This document shows, piece after piece, positions 53,642-61,493 of a DNA stretch of 64,000 nt. The position numbers and the translations under genes are program-made. The DNA is from an uncultured Lachnospiraceae bacterium (GTDB lineage Bacteria > Bacillota > Clostridia > Lachnospirales > Lachnospiraceae). Under the pieces are notes generated by a model. That model was given only the letters and a program-made list of their open reading frames with translations. It ran no database searches and was not told the DNA's origin. The DNA lies in contig CALWMI010000113.1 of the NCBI GenBank assembly GCA_944381745.1, positions 1 through 64,000 of the forward strand. The letters run 5' to 3'. Numbering within the stretch: position 1 is the first letter of the stretch; each line of letters starts with the position of its first letter.

Positions 53642-55156
53642 CTACTCTCTCTGTGCCCTCTTCTGCCCCCCAGCCTCCCGGCGCTCGATTTCTCTCGCCC
53701 CGGCCTCCTGGCGCTCCGCCTCTCTTGTCCCGGCCTCCCGCACCCCCAGGAAAATCCGCACGGTTGTCCCCTCCCCCACAGTGCTGCGAAATTCCATCGT
53801 CCCCCTGTGGAGGCGGACAATCTCCTGGCAGATGGCAAGGCCCAGCCCTGCCCCGCCCTTGGCCCTGGAACGGGATTTGTCCACCATATAGAAGGCCTCC
53901 GTGATGCGGCCCAGCTCCTCCGGAGGGATCCCCTTCCCTGTGTCCCGCACATAGAAGGCATAACCGCCCTCCTCCCGTTTTCCCACGACAGTCACGCTGC
54001 CCGGCCCGTCGATGGCCTTGCGCCCGTTGTCGATGACGTTCACCAGCACCGTCTTCAGAAGATCCCGGTCAGCCGTCACCATGCCCTTCTCCGCCTTGCC
54101 CTTCAGGCTGACACCCGACTCCTTGAGCAGGGGCCGCAGCATGCCCTCCACCTCCTTTAGGAGGTCCGAGGCCTCCACCGCAGCCAGGTTCAGCTTCTCG
54201 TTGCCCACCAGGATCAGCTCCAGCAGCTTCTGGGACAGGGCCTCCAGGCGCTTGCCCTCGCTGAAGATGTAATTGGCCGCCTGGAACCGGTCCTTATCCT
54301 CCAGCTGCCAGGAGCGGAGCATGTCCGCATAGCCGATGATGGAGGTCAGCGGCGTCTTCATCTCGTGGGCAAAGCTGCCGATAAAATCCTCCTGCCGCAG
54401 GTTGATCTCCTCCAGCTTATGGATATCCCCCTCGATGCGGTCCGCCATATGGTTGAAGTCCGCCGCCAGCTGCCCGATTTCATCCCCCGCCGGTATCTGG
54501 GCCCGGGCATGCAGGTCGCCGGAGGCAAACCGCCTGGTTGCCCTGGAGAGCCGGGTCACCGGATCCGTCAGCCACAGGGCGATGAAAAAGTTGCCGATGC
54601 CGCTCACCGCCCCCACCACGTAGACCAGGCTGCGGAAGATCGAGAACTGCTCCCTCCGCTCCAGGAACAGCTGGGATACATCCCGGAAGGTCTCCACAAG
54701 CACCGGCTCCTCCTCAAACAACAGGTAGGCCGCGCACTGAATAAGATAGCTGTCCTGGAATTTGCCCACGCGGCACCCGATCTCATCCTCCGCGAGGCTC
54801 TCTGCCAGCTCCTTCCCATCCTGCCCGCCTATGCCCAGGAAGCGGACGTTCTCATACAATATGCCGTCCCCGGGCATGCTGACGCGGCAGCGGATCAGCG
54901 TCCCGCCCATCTGCCCCTCCACCGCATCCATCCCGCCTTGCACCATGGACGGCCTGTCCGCGCCGCCCTCCTCCTCCGTGTTCCCCAGCTGGATGGCCAG
55001 CAGTGTCTGCAGCATCCGGTTCTCCTCCTGGGCGTTCGCAAGCTCCCGCTGAAGCCCCGAATAAAAGCTTGTGGACACAAGGAAATAGCCCCCCACCCCG
55101 AAGGATAGGAGGACGACGAGAAAGGTGCTGATAAATATTTTCCAGGAAAATTTCAT
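53642..55156 (-). CDS. Sensor histidine kinase
   Basis: The product has 504 residues. Two membrane helices (about 9-28 and 172-195) flank an outside sensor domain. HAMP follows, then HisKA with the phospho-His in SFAHEMKTPLTSIIGY, and HATPase_c with NVIDNGRKAI, DTGKGIPPEELGRI and GGAGLGLAICQEI. The last 40 residues repeat EAGxRExERxEAG. It partners the response regulator 20 bases upstream in transcription. The signal is likely an envelope stress, given the VanY and MATE neighbours, but this is inference. Confidence 0.92.
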   Translation of the reverse strand: MKFSWKIFISTFLVVLLSFGVGGYFLVSTSFYSGLQRELANAQEENRMLQTLLAIQLGNTEEEGGADRPSMVQGGMDAVEGQMGGTLIRCRVSMPGDGILYENVRFLGIGGQDGKELAESLAEDEIGCRVGKFQDSYLIQCAAYLLFEEEPVLVETFRDVSQLFLERREQFSIFRSLVYVVGAVSGIGNFFIALWLTDPVTRLSRATRRFASGDLHARAQIPAGDEIGQLAADFNHMADRIEGDIHKLEEINLRQEDFIGSFAHEMKTPLTSIIGYADMLRSWQLEDKDRFQAANYIFSEGKRLEALSQKLLELILVGNEKLNLAAVEASDLLKEVEGMLRPLLKESGVSLKGKAEKGMVTADRDLLKTVLVNVIDNGRKAIDGPGSVTVVGKREEGGYAFYVRDTGKGIPPEELGRITEAFYMVDKSRSRAKGGAGLGLAICQEIVRLHRGTMEFRSTVGEGTTVRIFLGVREAGTREAERQEAGAREIERREAGGQKRAQRE

Positions 55157-55176
55157 GCCACGCCTCCCCGCGTTCC

Positions 55177-55830
55177 CTACAGCTCCAGCCGGTAGCCCAC
55201 CTTGTACACCGGCTTGATTTTATCCTTCCAGCCGATCTTCCTGCGCAGCCGCTGGACGTGGAGATCCACCGTGCGGCTGTCCCCTGTGTACTCACTCTCC
55301 CACACCCGCTCATATATATTTTCCCGGAAAAGGGCGATCCCCTTGTTCTGGACAAAGAGCACCAGCAGATCGAATTCCTTCTTCGTGAGGTTCACGGGAA
55401 CCCCCGCTTTCCTCACCACCCGGGATTCCTGGTCGATCACCACATCCCCGGCCTCCAGGAGCGCCTCTGTCTTGTGGTAGCGCCGCAGCACCGTCTCCAC
55501 CCTGGCCAGGAGCTCGATAATCTCAAAGGGCTTGGCCAAGTAATCGTCGGCTCCCATCCGCAGCCCCCGTACCTTGTCCATCACGCTGGTCTTGGCCGTC
55601 AGGAAAATCACCGGTATGCCCATGGGGCGGATGAATTCCATCAGCTCGTATCCATTGGCCCCGGGCAGCATAATGTCCAGCAGCACCAGGTCAAAGCGCT
55701 CCTCCTCCAGCAGATCCGCAGCTGCCGTCCCGTCGTAGGCGCAGGTGCAGGCGTAGCCCGCCCCCCGAAGGGACATGTCTATCAAATTGGAAATTGGCCT
55801 CTCGTCTTCCACAATCAAAATCTTAATCAT
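55177..55830 (-). CDS. OmpR-family response regulator
   Basis: The product has 217 residues. The receiver has the acidic pair VEDE, phospho-Asp in LVLLDIMLPG and Lys in FLTAKTS. The C-terminal winged helix has VNLTKKEFDLLVLFVQNKG and GDSRTVDLHVQRLRRKIG. It is first in a five-gene operon (regulator, kinase, membrane protein, GT2-glycosylase fusion, MATE). The VanY-type gene upstream is in the same direction with 40 bases between, so it may belong too. Confidence 0.95.
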   Translation of the reverse strand: MIKILIVEDERPISNLIDMSLRGAGYACTCAYDGTAAADLLEEERFDLVLLDIMLPGANGYELMEFIRPMGIPVIFLTAKTSVMDKVRGLRMGADDYLAKPFEIIELLARVETVLRRYHKTEALLEAGDVVIDQESRVVRKAGVPVNLTKKEFDLLVLFVQNKGIALFRENIYERVWESEYTGDSRTVDLHVQRLRRKIGWKDKIKPVYKVGYRLEL

Positions 55831-55870
55831 AACCCTATCATACCTCTTCCCCAGCCCGAAGGCAACGTCC

Positions 55871-56866
55871 TCATTCTTCCTGGGCGCGTTCCTCCAAATA
55901 TTCCTCCAGGCAGATTCCCCTCTCCATGATTTCCCTGGCAGCCTCCTGCCCTACGTAACGGTAATGCCAGGGCTCATAGATGATGCCCGTCTCCTCCGTC
56001 TTGTCCGATGGGTAGCGCAGGATGAAGCCATACTCTTGGCAATGCGCCATCAGCCACTGCTGCTCCGGTGTCTCCTCCTGCTTCTCGTCTAATATCTGAT
56101 AGGCCTCGGACACCAAATCTACCGCCAGCCCCAGCTGGTGTTCGCTCGTTCCCGGCGCAGCCACTGTCCTGGCTGCCGTCTCCCTGGCCTCCTTCTCCCC
56201 CATCCCTTCCTCCCGGTATGCCTCCACCTTGGCTTCGTACAGGCTCTCCTGCTTCTCCCATGTGCGGTAGGCGGAACAGATCCGCACGGCAAAGCCCTGC
56301 GCCCTGGCATCCTGCAGCATTTCTCTCAGCGGCTCTTCCATCCGGATATCGACCTGGTAGCCCCTCTCCACCTCTGCCAGCACAGGGACATAATCCGGAT
56401 CCATCCCGTGGGCAGCATTGACCAGCTCCAGGTTCCAGCCCTCCTCCAGACGTCCTTCGCTTCCCGTCGCCGCCTGCGCGCCGTTTTCCATGGTCTCTCC
56501 CATCCCAGCGCTTATCCCTGCCCCTTGCGCATAGACGACGGCAGTCCCGCCCCCGCCCACATTCCCCAGCGCTCTCTGCAGCACGCCCAGCACAAAAAGC
56601 CCTCCAGCCACGAAACCCAACAGGAACACGCAGCTTCCAAGGCATAACCTCCTCCCCGCCTTCCTTCTTCTCGCCTTTCTTCTTCCCTGGCTTCTTCCCG
56701 CCCAGCTTCCTCCTGCCTGGCTTCCTCCCGCCCAGCTTCCTCCTGCCTGGCTTCCTTCCGCCCAGCTTCTTCCTGCCTGGCTTCCTTCCGCCCAGCTTCT
56801 TCCTGCCTGGCCTCTTCTTTCCGTCCTGTCCATTCCCTTGCCCCTTCTCCCCTCTGTTTTTCTCAT
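55871..56866 (-). CDS. D-alanyl-D-alanine carboxypeptidase, VanY/M15B family
   Basis: The product has about 331 residues. A basic, repeat-filled cytoplasmic N-terminus (SWAEGSQAGR units, about residues 18-62) precedes one membrane helix (about 75-95), a linker, and the M15 domain: SAYRTWEKQ, PGTSEHQLGLAVDL with the zinc His and Asp, and EPWHYRYVG with the third ligand. It trims the terminal D-Ala of peptidoglycan stems. ATG 56866 has GGGGGAT upstream; ATG 56833 is an alternative. Not linked to vanHAX-type genes, so resistance is not implied. Confidence 0.88.
   Translation of the reverse strand: MRKTEGRRGKGMDRTERRGQAGRSWAEGSQAGRSWAEGSQAGGSWAGGSQAGGSWAGRSQGRRKARRRKAGRRLCLGSCVFLLGFVAGGLFVLGVLQRALGNVGGGGTAVVYAQGAGISAGMGETMENGAQAATGSEGRLEEGWNLELVNAAHGMDPDYVPVLAEVERGYQVDIRMEEPLREMLQDARAQGFAVRICSAYRTWEKQESLYEAKVEAYREEGMGEKEARETAARTVAAPGTSEHQLGLAVDLVSEAYQILDEKQEETPEQQWLMAHCQEYGFILRYPSDKTEETGIIYEPWHYRYVGQEAAREIMERGICLEEYLEERAQEE
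56701..56820. repeat. 30-bp in-frame tandem repeat, four copies, in the VanY-type gene
   Basis: Copies start at 56701, 56731, 56761 and 56791. They encode the ten-residue unit SWAEGSQAGR or SWAGGSQAGG in the cytoplasmic N-terminus. Confidence 0.9.
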
Positions 56867-57077
56867 CTTATCCCCCAGTTGCATCAAAATTCCATCGCCC
56901 ATTCCGTCCCCGCTCCCTGCAGCCCCATTCCGTCCCCGCTCTCCCAGTTGTATTCTTCCAAAAAATATAGTATTGTATATTTTATATGGAAAACGGCCCT
57001 GCCCAGGGCGCGGGCATCCTTTGCCCCTACGCGCAGGGGCAGGCATATGCCCCACACAAGAGAAGGAGGGGATCTCA

Positions 57078-57905
57078 ATGCAGATCAGCCTGGACAACCA
57101 AATTCTGATCATCAGGGCGGCGATGGACATGCTGGAGGATCTTCACAATTTCGCTCCCCGTGCGGTGTTTCCCCACGGGAAGCGCACCGGGCTTACCGAA
57201 TCCCAGGTGTTCGAGCTGATGGCCGGCCTGGATCCTCTCATCCCCTACTACATCAAGGACTACCACACGGCGACCACCGCCGACGAGCACGGCGGCTGGA
57301 ACTGGACGTTCCTCCTGGAATACACCTCCACAGACCGGGAGGCCATCCGCCGCCAGCAGGAGGAGACAGCGGAGGCCGTCCATTTTCTGGCCCCCAATCT
57401 CTTCCTGTCCAAGATGCCGGACTATGTGAAGGTGTACCGGGCCTGCTCCTTCCTGGCCGCCTCCGCCTCCTACGCGGGGGAAATCTCGGCCAACCCGTAC
57501 ATACACAGCCCCTACGGCGCCCTGATCCAGCGCCGCTGCAGCTCCCAGGGCTACGCCCAGGCTCTGGCCCTCCTCCTGGGGGAGGCCGGTATCCCCTGCG
57601 TGCTCGTCGGCGGCTTCGCCCTGAAGGAGAACGGCAGCTACGCCGACAGCCGCGTGGAATACGACGCACGGACGAGGGCCGCCCGCCACTACTGGAATAT
57701 GGTGGGGCTGGAGACGACGGACGGCGTCAAATACTTCCACATAGACCTGTGCTGGGATATCCGGGACGGAGCGCTCTCCCTCCAATATTTCCTGAAAGAC
57801 GACTACTATATGCGCCGTACCCTCAAGTGGGACGAGGATGCCTATCCATCCTGCCCGGTCCTGCCAGGCGGCGATGTCCGCAGCCTCGTAAAAGGATGGG
57901 AATAA
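57078..57905 (+). CDS. Transglutaminase-like domain protein
   Basis: The product has 275 residues and no signal peptide. A papain-like triad is visible: Cys in RRCSSQGYAQALALLLGEAGIPCVLVGG, His in ARHYWNMVGL and Asp in YFHIDLCWDI. This is the transglutaminase-like pattern, often a protease or peptidase in bacteria. ATG 57078 has AAGGAGG at 8 bases; the longer frame from 56838 covers the VanY leader and is a shadow. It is divergent from VanY. The upstream gap holds short hairpins but no clear promoter. Confidence 0.82.
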   Translation: MQISLDNQILIIRAAMDMLEDLHNFAPRAVFPHGKRTGLTESQVFELMAGLDPLIPYYIKDYHTATTADEHGGWNWTFLLEYTSTDREAIRRQQEETAEAVHFLAPNLFLSKMPDYVKVYRACSFLAASASYAGEISANPYIHSPYGALIQRRCSSQGYAQALALLLGEAGIPCVLVGGFALKENGSYADSRVEYDARTRAARHYWNMVGLETTDGVKYFHIDLCWDIRDGALSLQYFLKDDYYMRRTLKWDEDAYPSCPVLPGGDVRSLVKGWE

Positions 57906-57906
57906 T

Positions 57907-57935
57907 TTGACAATTCAACCCTTATGTGATATCTT
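57907..57935 (+). promoter_or_regulatory. cspA promoter
   Basis: TTGACA (57907-57912) and TATCTT (57930-57935) have a 17-base spacer, directly past the preceding stop codon. A second TTGACA at 57951 has no good -10 box. Confidence 0.65.
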
Positions 57936-57991
57936 ATTTATGGCGTGGAATTGACACATATTATTTATCAAAATCTTTTGGAGGTATAGTG

Positions 57992-58189
57992 ATGAAAGGT
58001 ACGGTCAAATGGTTCAACAATCAGAAGGGTTACGGCTTTATCTGTGATGAACAGGGCAACGACATCTTCGTACATTATTCCGGACTGAACATGGAGGGCT
58101 TTAAGACTCTGGACGAAGGCCAGGAGGTTGAGTTCGACGTAATAGAGGGTGCGAAAGGCCTGCAGGCAACCAATGTGAATAAGCTGTAA
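57992..58189 (+). CDS. cspA: Cold-shock protein, CspA family
   Basis: The product has 65 residues and is a single OB-fold. RNP-1 (KGYGFI) and RNP-2 (DIFVHYS) RNA-binding motifs are present. It melts RNA structure. ATG 57992 follows TTTTGGAGG; the upstream in-frame ATG at 57926 has no such site. Confidence 0.96.
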   Translation: MKGTVKWFNNQKGYGFICDEQGNDIFVHYSGLNMEGFKTLDEGQEVEFDVIEGAKGLQATNVNKL

Positions 58190-58529
58190 GCGTCTTTTGG
58201 ACAGGCCGGCGGGTTATGCTGGTCCGGGAAGGGCTGCCCCTTCCCGGGTCTGGGTTCCGCGTCCCGTGATCCTCTACCCTGTCTCTGCCCTATTTTCCCT
58301 GCCTTATCTGCTCTTTTTCCCTTGCCTTTTCTGGCTTCCCCTCTCTTTTTCCTGCTCAATTTCCACGGCTTTGTTTTCTTGTTTTCTTCTTCCTGCCTCG
58401 ATTTTTTGTTTTTCTTGTTTCCTTCTCCCCGCCTCAATTTTTTGTTTACTTTAACGCATTACCATGATATACTTTTTTCAAATGGACGGCAGCTGCGGCT
58501 GCAGGACTACAAGAAAGGATTTGATACAT
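58190..58529 (+). other. Intergenic region with hairpin, pyrimidine-rich repeats and promoter
   Basis: CCGGGAAGGG (58224-58233) and CCCTTCCCGG (58238-58247) form a perfect 10-bp stem, probably the cspA terminator although no T run follows. From about 58300 to 58445 the plus strand is nearly all pyrimidine, with a roughly 36-base unit (TTCTTGTTT through ATTTTTTGTTT) repeated. No gene fits. Confidence 0.6.
58445..58473 (+). promoter_or_regulatory. Promoter of the aryl-CoA ligase gene
   Basis: TTTACT (58445-58450) and TATACT (58468-58473) have a 17-base spacer at the end of the pyrimidine-rich tract. Confidence 0.6.
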
Positions 58530-59831
58530 ATGGAGCACTATTATCAGCCGGAGATCGAATGCGCATCCCGGGAACAGATCAGGGCCTGGCAGGACGAGCG
58601 TCTTGTCAAGCAGGTACATCACGTGTACAAGAATGTACCCTACTACCGCAACCTCATGGACAAGAAGGGCGTGACCCCGGACGACATCCACTCGGTGGAC
58701 GACCTTCACAAGCTGCCGTTCCTGACCAAGGACGACTTAAGGGAGGCATACCCCTACGGCCTTCTGGCAGTGCCGCTGAAGGATGCTGTGCGCATCCAGT
58801 CCACCAGCGGTACCACCGGCCGGCGTGTCGTGGCCTTCTACACCCAGCACGACATTGACCTGTGGGATGAGTGCTGTGCCCGGGCCATCGTGGCCGCAGG
58901 GGGCACCAACGAGGATGTCGTCCACGTCTGCTATGGCTACGGGCTGTTCACTGGAGGCCCGGGACTCAACGGCGGCTCCCACAAGGTGGGTTCCCTGACC
59001 CTTCCCATGTCCTCCGGCAATACGGACCGTCAGATCCAGTTCATGTGCGACCTGGGATCCACCATCCTCTGCTGCACCCCTTCCTACGCCGCTTACCTGG
59101 CGGAGACGATCTGCGAGCGCGGCCTGCAGGACAAGATTAAGCTGAAAGCCGGCATCTTCGGCGCAGAGGCCTGGACACAGGAGATGCGCCGGGATATCGA
59201 GGAGAAGCTGGGCATCAAGGCCTACGATATCTACGGCCTCACCGAGATTTCCGGCCCTGGCGTCTCCTTTGAGTGCTCGGAGCAGACCGGGATGCACATC
59301 AACGAGGACCACTTCATCGCGGAGATCATCGACCCGGCCACCGGCGAGGTTCTCCCCGACGGCGAGAAGGGCGAGCTTGTCTTCACAAGCATCACCAAGG
59401 AGGCGTTCCCTCTTCTGCGCTACCGCACGAAGGATATCTGCGTGCTCTCCCATGAGAAGTGCTCCTGCGGAAGAACCCATGTAAAGATGACCAAGCCGAT
59501 GGGCCGCAGCGACGACATGCTGATCGTCAAGGGCGTCAACGTATTCCCGTCCCAGATCGAGACGGTATTGCTGAACAAGGGCTATCCGGCCAACTACCAG
59601 ATCATCGTCACCCGCGTCAACAACAGCGATGTGCTGGAGGTGCAGGTGGAGATGACGCCGGAGATGTTCTCCGACACCGTGTCCGCTATGGATGTGCGGG
59701 CCAAGGAGCTGCGCGATGCGCTGAAGTCCATGCTGGGCATCTACGCGAAGATCACGCTGGTAGCTCCCAAGACCATCACCCGCAGCGAGGGCAAGGCTGT
59801 CCGCATCATCGACAAGCGCAACTTATATTAA
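58530..59831 (+). CDS. paaK: Phenylacetate--CoA ligase family (AMP-forming)
   Basis: The product has 433 residues. The P-loop is STSGTTGRRVV, with the adenylate site YGLTEISGPG, RYRTKDI and the PaaK-type ending VRIIDKRNLY. It activates arylacetates to CoA thioesters with ATP. In anaerobes, with indolepyruvate:ferredoxin oxidoreductase nearby, it more likely interconverts arylacetyl-CoA from aromatic amino acids. ATG 58530 has AAAGGA. It is co-transcribed with the ACT gene 18 bases downstream. Confidence 0.92.
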   Translation: MEHYYQPEIECASREQIRAWQDERLVKQVHHVYKNVPYYRNLMDKKGVTPDDIHSVDDLHKLPFLTKDDLREAYPYGLLAVPLKDAVRIQSTSGTTGRRVVAFYTQHDIDLWDECCARAIVAAGGTNEDVVHVCYGYGLFTGGPGLNGGSHKVGSLTLPMSSGNTDRQIQFMCDLGSTILCCTPSYAAYLAETICERGLQDKIKLKAGIFGAEAWTQEMRRDIEEKLGIKAYDIYGLTEISGPGVSFECSEQTGMHINEDHFIAEIIDPATGEVLPDGEKGELVFTSITKEAFPLLRYRTKDICVLSHEKCSCGRTHVKMTKPMGRSDDMLIVKGVNVFPSQIETVLLNKGYPANYQIIVTRVNNSDVLEVQVEMTPEMFSDTVSAMDVRAKELRDALKSMLGIYAKITLVAPKTITRSEGKAVRIIDKRNLY

Positions 59832-59849
59832 TCCAAAGGGGGTATTTTT

Positions 59850-60281
59850 ATGACTGTGAAGCAGATTTCCGTATTTGTAGAGAATAAACCTGGGAAATTG
59901 GCGGAGCTGACCCATATCCTGTCCAACAACGACATCGACATGCGGGCCCTGTCCATCGCTGAGACCCCGGACTTCGGCATCCTCCGCCTGATCGTGGACG
60001 ATGCGTACAAGACCTCCTGTGTCCTCCGGGACGCCTCCTACATCTTTTCCATCACGCCGGTCATCGCCGTGGCAATCCCGGACAAGCCGGGCAGCCTGTC
60101 CCACGTGCTGGATATCCTGGGCGAAGGAGGCATCAACGTGGAATACACCTACGCCTTCATCACCCGCAACAAAGATCTGGCCTACATGATTTTCCGCGTG
60201 GCGGACAATGAGAAGGCCATCGACCTGCTCTCCAAGAACCAGGTGCAGATCATCTGCCAGGATCATCTGAACGAGCTGTGA
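59850..60281 (+). CDS. ACT-domain protein
   Basis: The product has 143 residues: two ACT domains in tandem, VKQISVFVENKPGKLAELTHIL at the start and VIAVAIPDKPGSLSHVLDIL at about 70. Stand-alone double-ACT proteins next to PaaK-type ligases probably sense an aromatic amino acid or its product. It ends the plus-strand operon and meets a second such gene head-on. Confidence 0.9.
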   Translation: MTVKQISVFVENKPGKLAELTHILSNNDIDMRALSIAETPDFGILRLIVDDAYKTSCVLRDASYIFSITPVIAVAIPDKPGSLSHVLDILGEGGINVEYTYAFITRNKDLAYMIFRVADNEKAIDLLSKNQVQIICQDHLNEL

Positions 60282-60330
60282 CGGCCATGGGCGCCGCGAA
60301 AGCTGCGCCCCCAGAGAACAAACTTCGAAC

Positions 60331-60370
60331 AAAGGGCATTCCCCGGTTATCTTCCCGGGGAATGCCCTTT
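60331..60370. terminator. Bidirectional terminator between the two ACT genes
   Basis: A 16-bp perfect stem (60331-60346 with 60355-60370) around an 8-base loop, with AAA before and TTT after. It serves both convergent operons. Confidence 0.92.
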
Positions 60371-60469
60371 CTGCTGTGCGCGCCAAGCCTGGCAAGCGGC
60401 TGCCGCGCCTCTATTCTTCTCTGTTCTTCTCTGTTCTTCTCTCTCCTGCTCCGCGCAGGCCGCCGTCGC

Positions 60470-60898
60470 CTACTGCTCCAGCTCCTCCGTGGAGCTGATC
60501 ACCTTGACCCCGTGATTTCGCAGAATCTGGATGGCCTCCTCGATGTACTCCGTGTGGAACACCATCACCGGAGCCTGTTCCTTGCGGATGACGAAGGAAT
60601 AGATATAATTGATGCTGATGTTGCCGTCAGCCAGGACTGAGAGCATTTGGTTCAGGCTTCCCGTCCGGTCCTCAATCTCCACGGCGATCACATCCTTCAC
60701 CTGGACAAAAAAGCCATGTCCCCGGAGGTAATCTGCGGCCTCTGCCGGCCGGTCTACGATCAGGCGGAGGATGCCGAATTCCGGCGCGTCAAAGCTGGAC
60801 ACCGCACGGATGTTGATCCCCCCGTCCTGCAGCGCCTGGGTCACCTTCATCAGGCTCCCCGGCATATTTTCCACAAATACCGATATCTGTCTGACCAT
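60470..60898 (-). CDS. ACT-domain protein, second copy
   Basis: The product has 142 residues with two ACT domains (VRQISVFVENMPGSLMKVTQAL and VIAVEIEDRTGSLNQMLSVL). It is clearly a paralogue of the gene at 59850, about one third to one half identical by eye. It is last in the iorA-iorB operon and starts 17 bases past the iorB stop codon. Confidence 0.92.
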   Translation of the reverse strand: MVRQISVFVENMPGSLMKVTQALQDGGINIRAVSSFDAPEFGILRLIVDRPAEAADYLRGHGFFVQVKDVIAVEIEDRTGSLNQMLSVLADGNISINYIYSFVIRKEQAPVMVFHTEYIEEAIQILRNHGVKVISSTEELEQ

Positions 60899-60915
60899 CT
60901 GCCTTCTCCTTCCGC

Positions 60916-61491
60916 TTATCTGTCCAGGGCGTACCCCACCTCAAATGCCTTCTTATTCAGTTCCACCGTCTTGGGCGGGACAGTCCTCTCGATCACCCGC
61001 ATCCACTGCTCCTTGGAGAATTCCATGTGGCGGGCGGCCACGCCCAGCACAATGATGTTAAAGGTCTTGGCGTTGCCCAGCTTCTTCGCCTCTTCCATGG
61101 CGTCCACCGCGTACACGGTGAACTCCTCCCCCAGCTTCTCCAGTATATTGTCCGGGTACTGTGCCGCCCCGATCACCACCGGCATGGGGTCGATCCTCTG
61201 GTCATTCACCACCAGGGCTCCGCCTTTCTTGAGAAAGTGGGCGTAGCGCATGGCCTCCAGCCTCTCGAAGGCAATGATCACGTCGGCGCAGCCTTCCTCC
61301 ACGATGGGCTCCGCCACCTCTTCCCCGTAGCGGACATAGGTCACCACACTGCCGCCCCTCTGGGCCATCCCGTGCACCTCGGACAGCTTCACGTCAAATC
61401 CCGCGTCCATGGCCAGGCCGCCCAGGATTCTGCTGGTGAGCAGGGTTCCCTGGCCGCCCACGCCTACGATCATAATATTTCTCGTTGCCAT
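60916..61491 (-). CDS. iorB: Indolepyruvate:ferredoxin oxidoreductase, beta subunit
   Basis: The product has 191 residues and is the gamma-domain type subunit: NIMIVGVGGQGTLLTSRILGGLA at the start and VHGMAQRGGSVVTYVR. ATG 61491 follows GGGGGAC and starts 2 bases past the iorA stop codon; the frame extends to 61542 without need. With IorA it oxidises aryl pyruvates to aryl-acetyl-CoA, passing electrons to ferredoxin. Confidence 0.95.
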   Translation of the reverse strand: MATRNIMIVGVGGQGTLLTSRILGGLAMDAGFDVKLSEVHGMAQRGGSVVTYVRYGEEVAEPIVEEGCADVIIAFERLEAMRYAHFLKKGGALVVNDQRIDPMPVVIGAAQYPDNILEKLGEEFTVYAVDAMEEAKKLGNAKTFNIIVLGVAARHMEFSKEQWMRVIERTVPPKTVELNKKAFEVGYALDR

Positions 61492-61493
61492 TA

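Noticed and set aside
55871..56866. Vancomycin-resistance cluster
   Set aside because: A VanY-type enzyme with a nearby two-component system and a distant VanZ was considered, but there is no vanH, vanA/B-type ligase or vanX, and VanZ lies 11 kb away in another transcript.
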